This document shows positions 1 to 9,265 of a stretch of DNA of 64,000 nucleotides, piece by piece. The DNA comes from Senegalia massiliensis. GTDB lineage: Bacteria; Bacillota; Clostridia; Tissierellales; SIT17. The notes under the pieces are model-generated. The model made no database searches, was not told the origin of the DNA, and saw nothing but the letters and a program-made list of their open reading frames with translations. Within the stretch, counting starts at the first letter, position 1. Each line of letters begins with the position of its first letter. The position numbers were made by a program, and so were the translations under genes. The stretch is from NCBI RefSeq assembly GCF_900626135.1, contig NZ_LR130785.1, positions 1,769,241 to 1,833,240 on the forward strand, written 5' to 3'.

Positions 1-14
1 TTATATATAACTAT

Positions 15-1415
15 TTATACTACAGGATAAGTATTTTCATCTTTATTTAATAAATTACTGTCTATATTATACTTTTGAGCTTGACGATATTTAAAGTATT
101 TTATAGCTACTTGTGGGAATAATGCATATGATAATACATCTTCTTCTTGCTCAATATACTCTTTAATTTCTTCTCTATAATTATCTAGTTCAGGTTTAAG
201 TAAATCTGCAGGTCGTCCTGTATAAATTTCTTCATTACCTATTATCTTTTTTATTATTTCATCCTTTATTGGAATTGTAGGTTTTCCATATAAACCTTTT
301 ACATAATTTTTAATCTCAGTAGGTATCATTTTATATCTTTCATCTAAAACTACATTAAATACAGCCTGTGTGCCTACCATTTGACTCATTGGAGTAACTA
401 ACGGTGGGTATCCAAGATCTTCTCTCACCTTTGGAACTTCTTCTAAAACTTCTTCAAATTTGTCAATAGCTCCTTGACCCTCTAATTGAGAAACTAAATT
501 AGATAACATACCTCCTGGTACTTGATAAATCAAAGTTTTAGTATTAACTCCTAATACTTTGGACTTTAATAAACCTTCTTTTTCATATTTATTTCGAAGC
601 TTTGTAAAATATTCAGCAATTTCATTTAAATTATTCATATCATAATCTGGTTCTCTTCCTGAACCTTTTAAAGAAGATAACATAGGTTCTGTCGCTGGTT
701 GACTTGTACCATTTCCCAAAGGTGATAATGCAGTATCAATAATATCAACCCCCGCTTCTACACCTTTCATGTATGTTTGATTTGCTATACCACTAGTAAA
801 ATGAGAGTGTAACTGAATTGGTATATTTATTGCTTCTTTCATTTTTGTTATTAATTCATAAGCATCATAAGGAAGTAATATTCCTGACATATCTTTAATA
901 CATATAGAATCTGCACCCATACTTTCCATTTCTTTTGCTAGATTTAAATAATAATCAATGTCATGAACTGGACTTGTAGTAAAAGATATTGCAGTTTGTG
1001 CATGTCCTCCTGCTTTTTTTGTAGCATTTAATGCAGTTTTTAAATTTCTTGTATCATTTAATGCATCAAATATTCTAACTATATCTATCCCATTTTCAAT
1101 TGCCTTTTTAACAAATTCTTCTACTACATCATCAGGATAATTTTTATAACCTAAAATATTCTGACCTCTCAATAACATTTGTAGTTTCGTATTTTTAATA
1201 GCTTTTCTTAATTTTCTTAACCTTTCCCATGGATCTTCATTTAAAAACCTCAAACAAGCATCAAACGTGGCACCTCCCCACATCTCTAAAGAATGATAAC
1301 CAACTTTATCAAGCTTTTCAGCAATTGGTAACATTTCTTCTGTTTTCATTCTAGTTGCCATTAAAGATTGATGAGCATCTCTTAAAATTGTTTCTGTAAA
1401 CTTTACACTTTCCAT
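15..1415 (-). CDS. oadA: Pyruvate/oxaloacetate carboxyltransferase (decarboxylase alpha subunit type), without biotin domain
   Basis: The 466-residue protein matches the carboxyltransferase domain of oxaloacetate decarboxylase alpha and pyruvate carboxylase B. It opens with the family signature TETILRDAHQSLMATRM, has the metal-binding LHSHFTSG stretch near residue 205, and carries the conserved C-terminal half of this domain. Full-length alpha subunits are near 590-600 residues and end in a biotinyl domain with an MKM lysine. Here the protein stops before that domain, so a separate biotin carrier is expected, perhaps just past the left window edge. AAGGAGG lies 6 bases before the ATG. It is the last visible gene of rluB-mnmM-oadA, 11 bases after mnmM. 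Whether it makes or breaks oxaloacetate cannot be told from sequence alone. Confidence 0.88.
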   Translation of the reverse strand: MESVKFTETILRDAHQSLMATRMKTEEMLPIAEKLDKVGYHSLEMWGGATFDACLRFLNEDPWERLRKLRKAIKNTKLQMLLRGQNILGYKNYPDDVVEEFVKKAIENGIDIVRIFDALNDTRNLKTALNATKKAGGHAQTAISFTTSPVHDIDYYLNLAKEMESMGADSICIKDMSGILLPYDAYELITKMKEAINIPIQLHSHFTSGIANQTYMKGVEAGVDIIDTALSPLGNGTSQPATEPMLSSLKGSGREPDYDMNNLNEIAEYFTKLRNKYEKEGLLKSKVLGVNTKTLIYQVPGGMLSNLVSQLEGQGAIDKFEEVLEEVPKVREDLGYPPLVTPMSQMVGTQAVFNVVLDERYKMIPTEIKNYVKGLYGKPTIPIKDEIIKKIIGNEEIYTGRPADLLKPELDNYREEIKEYIEQEEDVLSYALFPQVAIKYFKYRQAQKYNIDSNLLNKDENTYPVV

Positions 1416-1426
1416 TATGTGCCTCC

Positions 1427-1999
1427 TTAAGATATTTTTTCAATACAAAAAATAATAGGTGGATTATTAATTTGATTCAAAAAATCCATTTTTACTACAG
1501 TGAATTTTTTTTGATTTAATATAGTTAAGTAATTTTCAATTTCGTTTTTTTCCCTCATTCCGCCTTCATGTCCGTAATATGATACTACAATTAGTATACC
1601 CTTTATATGTAAAAAAGACAATATTGATTTAATTGCTTCTATTGTAGATTCCGGTTTAGTAATTATGGAATGATCACCTTTAGGTAAATAACCTAAATTA
1701 AATACAGCAAAATCTATTTTATTTGTAATATAATTGCTAATATTTGAATGACTATCATATATTAGATCCACTCTATTATAAAGATCATTCTTCTTTAAAA
1801 GATCAGTAGTATTATCTATAGCTAATTTCTGAATATCAAAACCATAAACTTTGCCTAACTCCCCTACTTTTTGAGCTAATTTCAATGTATCATTCCCATT
1901 ACCTACTGTAGCATCAACTACTATCATACCTTCTTTTACTTTTTGATTTATAATATTATTTGAAATATTAATAGCATTTGATAAAAAGTTATTTTTCAT
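1427..1999 (-). CDS. mnmM: tRNA (5-aminomethyl-2-thiouridine) methyltransferase, YtqB/MnmM family
   Basis: This is a class I SAM-dependent methyltransferase of 190 residues. The SAM-binding motif VVDATVGNGNDT is near residues 27-38, and the family-specific stretch NLGYLPKGDHS near residues 100-110 is diagnostic of the PF06962 group, long annotated as putative rRNA methylase. The Bacillus member YtqB (MnmM) makes the final methylation of mnm5s2U at the tRNA wobble position, so that role is inferred here. The start overlaps the end of rluB by 11 bases, which suggests translational coupling. Length is normal for the family and no key motif is missing. Confidence 0.85.
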   Translation of the reverse strand: MKNNFLSNAINISNNIINQKVKEGMIVVDATVGNGNDTLKLAQKVGELGKVYGFDIQKLAIDNTTDLLKKNDLYNRVDLIYDSHSNISNYITNKIDFAVFNLGYLPKGDHSIITKPESTIEAIKSILSFLHIKGILIVVSYYGHEGGMREKNEIENYLTILNQKKFTVVKMDFLNQINNPPIIFCIEKIS

Positions 2000-2708
2000 T
2001 TATTTCATCCTTAATGTATCTTATTTCTTTATCTGTTAAAAACCTATAATCTCCTTCTTTTAAATTATTTAATCTTATATCTCCAAAACTAATTCTTTTC
2101 AATTTAATAACAGTATGATTAATTTTTTCACACATTTTTCTAACCTGTCTATTTTTACCTTCATGAATAGTTATTTTAAGTGTTGATTTATCTTTATTCT
2201 TTTTGATAATTTTAATATCTGCTGGAGAAGTTATATAATCTTCAATTTTTAATCCTTCTTTAAATTCTTTTAATTCTTCATTGTTTGGAATACCTTTAAC
2301 CTCTGCTATATAAGTTTTATTAACTTCATGACTAGGATGAGTCATTTTATAAGTTAAATCTCCATCATTGGTTAATAATAATAAACCTGATGTATCATAA
2401 TCCAGTCTACCAACAGGATATATTCTTTGATCTACTTTAGAGACTAAGTCAATAACTGTCTTTCTATTAAATTGATCTGAAACACTTGTTATATAGCCAA
2501 CAGGTTTATTTAAAATTATATATATTTTTTCTTTCTCTAAAGATATTTCTTTATTGTCTACTTTTATAATATCCTTTTTAGGGTCAACTTTAAATCCTAA
2601 CTTTTTAATCATTGTATTATTTACAGTTACCCTTCCATCTAATATTATTTTTTCTGATTTTCTTCTAGATGCTATCCCAGCTTTTGCCATAAATTTTTGT
2701 AATCTCAT
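1989..2708 (-). CDS. rluB: 23S rRNA pseudouridine synthase RluB
   Basis: The 239-residue protein has an N-terminal S4 RNA-binding domain (residues 1-48, starting MRLQKFMAKAGIASRR) followed by an RsuA-type catalytic domain. The catalytic aspartate lies in VGRLDYDTSGLLLLT near residue 103. Members convert U2605 of 23S rRNA (E. coli numbering) to pseudouridine. In many spore formers rluB follows dacB-spmA-spmB. Here it follows dacB directly, and no spmA or spmB is present. It leads the rluB-mnmM-oadA run, and AGGTTG-type Shine-Dalgarno bases precede the ATG. Confidence 0.92.
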   Translation of the reverse strand: MRLQKFMAKAGIASRRKSEKIILDGRVTVNNTMIKKLGFKVDPKKDIIKVDNKEISLEKEKIYIILNKPVGYITSVSDQFNRKTVIDLVSKVDQRIYPVGRLDYDTSGLLLLTNDGDLTYKMTHPSHEVNKTYIAEVKGIPNNEELKEFKEGLKIEDYITSPADIKIIKKNKDKSTLKITIHEGKNRQVRKMCEKINHTVIKLKRISFGDIRLNNLKEGDYRFLTDKEIRYIKDEINEK

Positions 2709-2786
2709 ATCAACCTACCTTTTATTATATGAATATATATATATATCATAACATAGTTTTATATTTATTATAAATCAATTTTATAA

Positions 2787-2815
2787 CAAAAGGACTTTTA
2801 AATTAAAAGTCCTTT
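2787..2815 (-). terminator. Terminator after dacB
   Basis: An 11-bp stem (AAAGGACTTTT with AAAAGTCCTTT) has a 5-base loop and is followed on the minus strand by a short T run. The dacB stop codon lies in the loop. It would separate dacB from rluB. Confidence 0.7.
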
Positions 2816-3927
2816 GAAAAAAAATATTCTATTTTATTATTTAATTTTGTAAATATAGATTTTTCTTTTAATCTTTCATTAAGAATAATATTACTTTTAT
2901 AAATAGTATTATTCTTTAACTTTATTACAATTTTAGAAACTACATATCCTTTTTCTACAGGAGCAATTAAGCTGTCTTTCGTATTTATTAATATATCTAT
3001 CTCTTCTAGTTCATCTTCTTGTAAAGGATAAGTAAATGTTTGAGGAATAAAAATAGGTAATTGTTGAATATTACTATTTTTAATATTTAAGTATTCAATA
3101 AAATTATCTTTTCTTATAATTGTTGTTCTTTTATAATTTTCAAATCCGTAATCAAACAATTTATAACTATTTTCAAACCAATTATTATCATCTAATACAA
3201 CTGCAATAAGTTGCATATTATCCCTTGTAGCACTCGCAACTAAACAACGACCCGCTAATTTAGTATATCCTATTTTAACACCATCTCCGCCTTTGTATTG
3301 AGTTAATGTTTTATTTTTATTATAAAAATGTGATGGACTTTTTCTATCTGGAACATAATCATTAGTTTTTGATATTTCTCTAAAAATTTCATTTTTTAAT
3401 GCTTCTCTAGTAATAATAGCTAAATCATAAGCTGTGCTATAATGATCTTCAGAGTGTAATCCATGTGGGTTTGTAAAATTTGTATTTTTAGCGCCAATTT
3501 CTTTAGCCCTTTTATTCATTAGCACAGAAAAATTTTCAACACTACCTGCAATTTCGTGTGCAATTGCAACTGCAGCATCATTTCCTGACCTAAGCATAAG
3601 ACCAAAAATTAAATCTTTTAATTTGATTTTTTCGTTGGGTTTTAAATAAATACTAGATCCCTCTATTTCAGTCCATTCCTTTTTTATAGTTACTACTTTA
3701 TTTAAATCTCCTTTTTCAATAGCAATTAAAGCTGTCATTATTTTTGTAGTACTCGCTATAGGGAGCTTTTGAGAAATATTTTTAGAGTAAAGAATTCTTC
3801 CACTATCCCTTTCTATAAGTATGGCACTTTTTGCAGATATATTTTCATTAATTGCAAATACCGTAGTTGAAATCATAGATATCATTATAGTTACTAATAT
3901 AGTTAATAAAGTTATTCTCTTATACAA
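2803..3927 (-). CDS. dacB: D-alanyl-D-alanine carboxypeptidase, DacB/PBP5* type
   Basis: This is a peptidase S11 serine carboxypeptidase that trims the terminal D-Ala from peptidoglycan stem peptides. The SxxK motif (STTK), the SGN motif (RSGNDAA) and a KTG variant (KIGYT) occur in the right order and spacing, after an N-terminal signal segment ending near VFA. The start is placed at TTG 3927 because GAGAGGTG lies just upstream of it and the in-frame ATG at 3942 lies ahead of the Shine-Dalgarno. Position after ytfJ and before rluB matches dacB of Bacillus, which acts on spore cortex in the mother cell. The third motif reads KIG rather than KTG, a common DacB variant. Confidence 0.88.
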   Translation of the reverse strand: MYKRITLLTILVTIMISMISTTVFAINENISAKSAILIERDSGRILYSKNISQKLPIASTTKIMTALIAIEKGDLNKVVTIKKEWTEIEGSSIYLKPNEKIKLKDLIFGLMLRSGNDAAVAIAHEIAGSVENFSVLMNKRAKEIGAKNTNFTNPHGLHSEDHYSTAYDLAIITREALKNEIFREISKTNDYVPDRKSPSHFYNKNKTLTQYKGGDGVKIGYTKLAGRCLVASATRDNMQLIAVVLDDNNWFENSYKLFDYGFENYKRTTIIRKDNFIEYLNIKNSNIQQLPIFIPQTFTYPLQEDELEEIDILINTKDSLIAPVEKGYVVSKIVIKLKNNTIYKSNIILNERLKEKSIFTKLNNKIEYFFSKDF

Positions 3928-3956
3928 ATAATCACCTCTCATTCAACTGAATGATA

Positions 3957-4379
3957 TTAATTTTTTTCACTATCCATATTTTTGTTGTTTTTAGATTTAT
4001 CTTTAAATGAACTGCTTACTTTTGGCAAAAGCTCCAATATACTATTTATTATATTACTACCTTGGTCTACAGGTAGTAATTTCATTTTACCATTTCCTGC
4101 AACTATGAAAGCTACAGGTTGAACTGATACACCAGCACCTGATCCGCCACCAAAAGGCATTTTAGAATTTGTATTTTCAGTTTCTTTTGTAGATATGTTT
4201 TTTTCTCTCCTAAATTCACTCCCACCAGATGCAAATCCCAATGAAACTTTAGATATTGGTATAATAACTAATCCATCGGGAGTTTCAACTGGTTCCCCTA
4301 CTATAGTATTCACATCTACCATTTCTTTAAGTGATTCCATTGTTGAATTCATTAATCCTTCAATAGGATGATTATCCAT
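3957..4379 (-). CDS. ytfJ: Sporulation protein YtfJ (GerW family)
   Basis: The 140-residue protein starts with MDNHPIEGLMNSTMESLK, contains VIIPISKVSLGFASGG in the middle and has a Gly-rich FGGGSGAGVSVQPVAF segment, the hallmarks of the GerW/YtfJ family (PF09579). In Bacillus this spore protein is needed for normal germination. The C-terminal 25 residues are charged and low in complexity. It lies between a DUF2953 gene and dacB, with 3 to 30 bases between neighbours, so the three are probably one sporulation operon. Molecular function is not known for the family. Confidence 0.9.
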   Translation of the reverse strand: MDNHPIEGLMNSTMESLKEMVDVNTIVGEPVETPDGLVIIPISKVSLGFASGGSEFRREKNISTKETENTNSKMPFGGGSGAGVSVQPVAFIVAGNGKMKLLPVDQGSNIINSILELLPKVSSSFKDKSKNNKNMDSEKN

Positions 4380-4382
4380 AAG

Positions 4383-4982
4383 TTATTCACCACCTTTTAT
4401 CTTTAATGACAATATTAATTTAATCATATAAATGACTTTAATTTTTATTAGACAATTAAAGTCAAATTCAAGAATATTTCTATTGTAAATAGTGTTTACT
4501 AAATAATTTGAATTTATTATATAAAATTTAGAATCTAAATAATAAAATAAATTAGAATATAAAAAATATACTAATCCATTTAAAATAGCACTAGTAAATG
4601 CATCTTTATTACCTATATTTGTAGTTAATAGTATATTATCTATTCTTATATACTTTTTAGTTTGGTTATATAATATTGAATTGTTTTTACTTTTAAAAAT
4701 TTTTTTAATATTATATAATTCATCATCTAATTTAAATTGTTTTTTCTTTTCATTTAATGTTTGTTTATATAATATTAGTTCTTGATAAAACTCAATATAA
4801 ATACTATTATTTTTTATTTTAAAATATAAATTTGAAATGTTTATTATAAAAATTTCAAATTTATAAATACTAATAATAACTTTTATTTTATTAACACTAT
4901 TATTTCTAGATACTATTATGTTAATTGATAATGAAATATTTAATAAAATTATTATTAATATAAAAAATAATAAAAAATACAA
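4383..4982 (-). CDS. DUF2953 domain protein
   Basis: A protein of about 199 residues with one N-terminal membrane segment (YFLLFFILIIILLNISLS) and a charged body. DUF2953 proteins regularly sit directly before ytfJ and dacB in spore formers, so the call rests on both position and pattern. GTG at 4991 and TTG at 4982 are both in frame. The GGGGTG run fits the TTG better. A terminator separates it from scpB upstream, so it probably starts its own transcript. Function is unknown, but sporulation is likely from context. Confidence 0.7.
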   Translation of the reverse strand: MYFLLFFILIIILLNISLSINIIVSRNNSVNKIKVIISIYKFEIFIINISNLYFKIKNNSIYIEFYQELILYKQTLNEKKKQFKLDDELYNIKKIFKSKNNSILYNQTKKYIRIDNILLTTNIGNKDAFTSAILNGLVYFLYSNLFYYLDSKFYIINSNYLVNTIYNRNILEFDFNCLIKIKVIYMIKLILSLKIKGGE

Positions 4983-5010
4983 GTTTATCACCCCATTTTA
5001 TTATTTTGCG

Positions 5011-5052
5011 TATATAAAAAGAAAATAATACATTAAAATGTATTATTTTCTT
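5011..5052 (-). terminator. Terminator after scpB
   Basis: AAGAAAATAATACATT pairs perfectly with AATGTATTATTTTCTT over 16 bp with almost no loop, and is followed on the minus strand by CTTTTTAT. The scpB stop codon lies inside the stem. Confidence 0.8.
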
Positions 5053-5569
5053 CTAATATAACATCTTTTAATTTAGGTAACTCACTTATATCTTTTAATC
5101 CAAAATGCCTCAAAAAATTATCTGTAGTTCCATAAATGATGGGTTTTCCTGTTCTATCAAGTCTTCCTTTTTCTTCTACTAAGCCTTTGTCTATAAGTGT
5201 AGAGATAGATTTATCACATTTAACTCCTCTAATATTTTCAATTTCTACCCTAGTTATTGGTTGCTTATAAGAGATTATAGATAATGTTTCAAGAGCTGCA
5301 TTTGATAAACCTTTATTAGTTTTCTCTGGCATTAATTTTTTTATATAATCATAATGTATAGGTCTTGTAGTAAGTTGATAGTTGTTTTTTATTTTTATTA
5401 TTTGTAAACCTCGTCTATTATAATCAAATTCATTTATCATTTCTTCCATTATGTTTTTTATCTTATTTTTATCTATTTCAAGTATTTTATGTAGAGAATC
5501 AATAGATAGAGGTTCTCCCCATATATAAAGCACGCCTTCAATTATTCCTTTAATCTGTATTTTATCCAT
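5033..5569 (-). CDS. scpB: Segregation and condensation protein ScpB
   Basis: The 178-residue protein is a two-winged-helix kleisin-interacting subunit of the SMC-ScpAB condensin, which compacts and segregates the chromosome. Family motifs include GVLYIWGEPLSID near residue 10, LETLSIISYKQPITRVEIE near residue 95 and GRPIIYGT-like GKPIIYGTTDNFLRHFGL near residue 145. AGGTG precedes the ATG. It lies 4 bases after scpA, the usual pairing. Confidence 0.95.
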   Translation of the reverse strand: MDKIQIKGIIEGVLYIWGEPLSIDSLHKILEIDKNKIKNIMEEMINEFDYNRRGLQIIKIKNNYQLTTRPIHYDYIKKLMPEKTNKGLSNAALETLSIISYKQPITRVEIENIRGVKCDKSISTLIDKGLVEEKGRLDRTGKPIIYGTTDNFLRHFGLKDISELPKLKDVILEENNTF

Positions 5570-5573
5570 ATAA

Positions 5574-6308
5574 TCACCTGTGTTTTCTTCTTATACTTAT
5601 ATCTGTAAAATTATTTTCTTGAATTATATCTATTTTTTTTAATTTAAGCAATTCTAATATTGAAACAAATATTGCAACAATATTTGTTCTAGTTAAGTTA
5701 TCTTCAAATAAATTAGTGAATTCTATTTGCTCTATATTATCTAATTTATTCTGTACAAATTTCATTGCCTGTTCAATACTCATTTCTTCTTTTTTTATTT
5801 CATGAAATTTCAAATCATCTTTTTTAAAATTAGTATTTTTTAACACCTTATCAAATGCTTTTACTAAATTATTTAAATCTATTCCTTCAATTGTTATCTC
5901 TTCATCTTCAGAATATGAAATTTCTTCCTTAGGCTTATAAAAAACTTTACCATGTATATCAAACTTATTTTTCAATTCATTTGCAGCATTTTTATATTTT
6001 TTATAAATTATTAGTCTTTCTATAAGTTCCTCTCGGGGATCTATACCTTCCATTTCCATTTGATCATCTTTAATATTATTTTTGGGCAATAACATTTTAG
6101 ACTTTATTTCTAATAAAGTTGCTGCCATAACTAAAAATTCACTTGTTACCTCTAAATCTAACTCTTGCATTTTAGATATAAATTCTATATATTGCTCAGC
6201 AATTTTAGCAATAGAAACATCGTAAATATCTACTTCTGATTTTTCTATAAGATGATACAACAAGTCAAATGGTCCTTCAAAACTTTCCAGTGTAATATTA
6301 TATTTCAT
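5574..6308 (-). CDS. scpA: Segregation and condensation protein ScpA
   Basis: This is the kleisin subunit of the SMC condensin, about 244 residues. The N-terminal helix motif FEGPFDLLYHLIEKSEVDIY binds SMC and is fully conserved, and the C-terminal winged helix ends in LELLKLKKIDIIQ. The start is set at ATG 6308 because ATAGGAGC lies 7 bases upstream. A TTG six codons earlier overlaps that Shine-Dalgarno. It forms a two-gene operon with scpB. Confidence 0.95.
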   Translation of the reverse strand: MKYNITLESFEGPFDLLYHLIEKSEVDIYDVSIAKIAEQYIEFISKMQELDLEVTSEFLVMAATLLEIKSKMLLPKNNIKDDQMEMEGIDPREELIERLIIYKKYKNAANELKNKFDIHGKVFYKPKEEISYSEDEEITIEGIDLNNLVKAFDKVLKNTNFKKDDLKFHEIKKEEMSIEQAMKFVQNKLDNIEQIEFTNLFEDNLTRTNIVAIFVSILELLKLKKIDIIQENNFTDISIRRKHR

Positions 6309-6517
6309 ATTAATTGCTCCTATCAATTACGCTACTACCTTAATTAAATTGTTATAATAAAATTATTAAAGGTAGTAAATGTTTTAAATCAATTTTAAAA
6401 AAAGTAAAAACAATAACTTAAATGATCTAGTATAATATTATATCATATAAAAACAAATTTAATCCTAATTATATAGTTAATCTATGTATTAATTCATAAA
6501 ATGTAATTTTGAATAAT

Positions 6518-6572
6518 AAAAAAGCTAAATATATTTTATAATTTATATATTAAAATTACAAATATATTTAGC
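6518..6572 (-). terminator. Terminator after dacF
   Basis: GCTAAATATATTT pairs with AAATATATTTAGC around an AT-rich loop of about 22 bases and is followed on the minus strand by a TTTTTT run. It lies 10 bases after the dacF stop. The rest of the 270-base space to scpA shows nothing else I recognise. Confidence 0.8.
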
Positions 6573-6581
6573 ATAGTTAAA

Positions 6582-7739
6582 TTATTTGGTTGTTAAATTT
6601 TTAAATAACTTAGAGAACACATTTAAAATATTAGCTTTTTTTATATCTTTATCAATAATTAATTCTTCCTTTAACAATATTTCACCTTCAGATTTTACAA
6701 TTATCTCTCCTACTTTATCACCTTTTTTTATAGGAGCTTTAACTGTATCTAATATTTTAATTTCTTTCTTTATATCACTTTTATTATCTTTTTTTATAAG
6801 TATATCTATATCATCTTTAACTTTTATTTTTGCGTATTCTTTTTTCCCTTTTTCTATTGATATCTTATCTATTATATCTCCTTTTTTATTAAGAGATTTA
6901 GATTTATAATTAGAAAATCCATAATCAAGCAATTTTTTTGAATCCTCATTTCTAATCTTTGAAGATTTAGACCCTAATATTACACTTATAAAAGTAGTGT
7001 TATCTTTAGTTGCTGAAGCAGCTAAACAATATCCTGCATTTTGGGTAAATCCAGTTTTAATACCATTTGCACCAGGATAGAACCGAATAAGTTTATTTGT
7101 ATTGACAAGATCCTGAGTAACATCTCTATCTTTTCCAACTTTTATGGAAGTAGTCCACATTGAAAGCCATTTATGAACTATTTCATGTTTTAAAAGTTCT
7201 CTTCCCATAAGAGCAATATCATATGCAGTAGTTAAATGTTCCTCATCTGGTAAACCAGTAAGATTTTTGAACTTTGTATTTTTCATATTTAATTGTTTTG
7301 CTTTTTTATTCATCATTTCTAAAAACAACTCTTCACTTCCCGCAATATATTCACCCATAGCAACAGAAGCATCATTTGCAGATCTTAAACAAATAGCCTT
7401 AAATAGTTCTTCTACTGTATTAGTTCCTCCTGCTTCTAAATATACTTGACTTCCTCCCATACTAGCAGCATTTTCACTTATTAAAACTTCATCATCTAGA
7501 TTTATTTTTTCACTTTCTAATGCTTCACTTGCTAAAATTAAAACCATAATTTTAGTTATACTAGCAGGCTCTAGTTTCTTATTAGGATTTTTTTCATATA
7601 TTACTGTACCCGATTTAAAATCCATAAGTATAGCAGCTTTCCCATCAACTTCAAAAGGTTCCATAGCATAAATATTAAATGGCAATACTGATACTATTAT
7701 AAATAATATTAATAATATATTTAAGATTTTTTTAATCAT
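6582..7739 (-). CDS. dacF: D-alanyl-D-alanine carboxypeptidase, DacF type
   Basis: A 385-residue peptidase S11 protein with a signal peptide (cut near IYA), the SxxK motif SITK at residues 60-63, SAN (RSANDAS) near residue 118, and KTGFT. A C-terminal PBP5-type beta domain follows, then a basic tail that may be an amphipathic membrane anchor. The position after xerD and a nucleoside phosphorylase matches Bacillus, where dacF is the first gene of the forespore spoIIA operon. Here a terminator follows and spoIIAA-spoIIAB-sigF are absent. A sigma-F-like promoter is present upstream. It is a second S11 enzyme within 3 kb of dacB. Confidence 0.9.
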   Translation of the reverse strand: MIKKILNILLILFIIVSVLPFNIYAMEPFEVDGKAAILMDFKSGTVIYEKNPNKKLEPASITKIMVLILASEALESEKINLDDEVLISENAASMGGSQVYLEAGGTNTVEELFKAICLRSANDASVAMGEYIAGSEELFLEMMNKKAKQLNMKNTKFKNLTGLPDEEHLTTAYDIALMGRELLKHEIVHKWLSMWTTSIKVGKDRDVTQDLVNTNKLIRFYPGANGIKTGFTQNAGYCLAASATKDNTTFISVILGSKSSKIRNEDSKKLLDYGFSNYKSKSLNKKGDIIDKISIEKGKKEYAKIKVKDDIDILIKKDNKSDIKKEIKILDTVKAPIKKGDKVGEIIVKSEGEILLKEELIIDKDIKKANILNVFSKLFKNLTTK

Positions 7740-7759
7740 AAAAATCCTCCTCGTATAAT

Positions 7760-7788
7760 TATATTTTCCATGTAGTTTATTATTATAC
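7760..7788 (-). promoter_or_regulatory. Possible sigma-F/sigma-G promoter of dacF
   Basis: On the minus strand GTATA (7784-7788) is followed after 14 bases by GGAAAATATA (7760-7769). This fits GYWTA and GGNRANANTW with one mismatch. It lies about 20 bases before the dacF start, which suits forespore expression known for dacF. Confidence 0.5.
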
Positions 7789-7823
7789 GAAAAAAACTAC
7801 TAATACTAATTAGTAGTTTTTCG
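7788..7823 (-). terminator. Terminator after pdp
   Basis: AAAAACTACTA pairs with TAGTAGTTTTT around an 8-base loop and ends in a T run on the minus strand, 3 bases after the pdp stop. Its far end touches the dacF promoter. Confidence 0.8.
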
Positions 7824-7825
7824 AT

Positions 7826-9151
7826 TTATATCTTTTTAATTCCATCTTTATCAACAGTACCATAAATTATTTTCTTTTTACCTATTTTTTCAGATGAAAT
7901 TTTTATAATTTTTTCAAGTCTATTTAATGCCTCATTAAGTTTATCTTTATCGTTTCCATGTAAATATGCAATTATTTCGCCTTTTTTAATTTTTTCAAAT
8001 TTCTTTCTATTTAGTACTATACCTGCAGACATATCTATTTTACTTTCTATTGTCTTTCTTCCAGCACCTAACAAAAGTGCACATCTGCCAATCTCTTCTG
8101 CATTCATTTCTGAAATATATCCAGATTTTTCAGCTTTAAAGTGCATAATATTGCTTGATTTTGGTAGTAAATCTAGATTTTCAATTTGTTCTACATTACC
8201 ACCTTGATTTTTAATAAATTGTTTAAATTTATTAAAGGCACTTCCATCTTCTATTTTGCTTATTAAAAGTTTTTTTCCTTCTTCAATATTTTCAACTTTT
8301 TTGCCTAATAATAGCAATCTAGAACCTAATGAAAGACAAAGCTCAAGCAAATCTTCTGGACCATCTCCTTTTAATGTTTGTACTGCTTCTTTTACTTCAA
8401 GTGCATTACCTATTGCATATCCTAAAGGTTCATCCATGTCAGATATTACAGCCATGGTATCTCTATTCATGCCATTCCCTATATCTACCATTTCTTGCGC
8501 TAATTCAAAAGCATTTTCTAAGGTTTTCATAAAAGCTCCACTACCTACTTTAACATCAAGTACAATTGCATCAGAACCTGATGCTAACTTTTTACTCATA
8601 ATACTACTAGCAATAAGAGATATATTATCTACAGTTGCAGTAACATCTCTTAATGCATATAATTTTTTATCAGCAGGCGCTATATTAGAAGTTTGACCAG
8701 CAACAGCTAACTTAATATCATTTACATTCTTAATAAATTCATCTTTACTAAGATTAATTGAAAAATTTTCAATTGATTCTAATTTATCTAATGTACCCCC
8801 AGTGTGACCTAATCCTCTTCCTGACATTTTAGCAACAGGCAAATTACATGCAGCAACCATAGGTGCTAATACAAGAGTAGTTTTATCACCTACTCCTCCT
8901 GTGCTATGTTTATCAACTTTTATTCCATTTATAGAAGAAAGATCTATTTCCTCTCCTGATTTTAACATTGCATTAGTTAAGTTTAAAGTTTCAGTCTTAT
9001 TCATTTTATTAAAAAATATAGCCATAAGCAAAGCAGATGCTTGATAATCAGGTATATTTCCTTCAGTATAATTTTCTACAAAATATTTGATATCTTCACT
9101 AGTTAATTCATTTCCATCTCTTTTTTTCTTTATAATCTCATACATATCCAT
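7826..9151 (-). CDS. pdp: Pyrimidine-nucleoside phosphorylase
   Basis: The 441-residue enzyme splits uridine, thymidine or deoxyuridine with phosphate to base and (deoxy)ribose 1-phosphate. The phosphate-binding signature KHSTGGVGDKTTLVLAP lies near residue 82, followed by SGRGLGHTGGTLDKLES, typical of the thymidine/pyrimidine phosphorylase family. Length and C-terminal domain are normal. In Bacillus the matching place between xerD and dacF holds deoB and a purine phosphorylase, so this is a functional swap inside a conserved order. Pdp is the usual name for low-GC Gram-positive members; strict thymidine specificity cannot be excluded. Confidence 0.92.
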   Translation of the reverse strand: MDMYEIIKKKRDGNELTSEDIKYFVENYTEGNIPDYQASALLMAIFFNKMNKTETLNLTNAMLKSGEEIDLSSINGIKVDKHSTGGVGDKTTLVLAPMVAACNLPVAKMSGRGLGHTGGTLDKLESIENFSINLSKDEFIKNVNDIKLAVAGQTSNIAPADKKLYALRDVTATVDNISLIASSIMSKKLASGSDAIVLDVKVGSGAFMKTLENAFELAQEMVDIGNGMNRDTMAVISDMDEPLGYAIGNALEVKEAVQTLKGDGPEDLLELCLSLGSRLLLLGKKVENIEEGKKLLISKIEDGSAFNKFKQFIKNQGGNVEQIENLDLLPKSSNIMHFKAEKSGYISEMNAEEIGRCALLLGAGRKTIESKIDMSAGIVLNRKKFEKIKKGEIIAYLHGNDKDKLNEALNRLEKIIKISSEKIGKKKIIYGTVDKDGIKKI

Positions 9152-9265
9152 TATTTCGATACCTCCTATGAATTATCTTATATGTAAAGTAAAATGAAAT
9201 TTATTTAACTTTATATTTACCCATAATATTAAATAATATTGTTGTTAAACAAAGAAATTATTATA

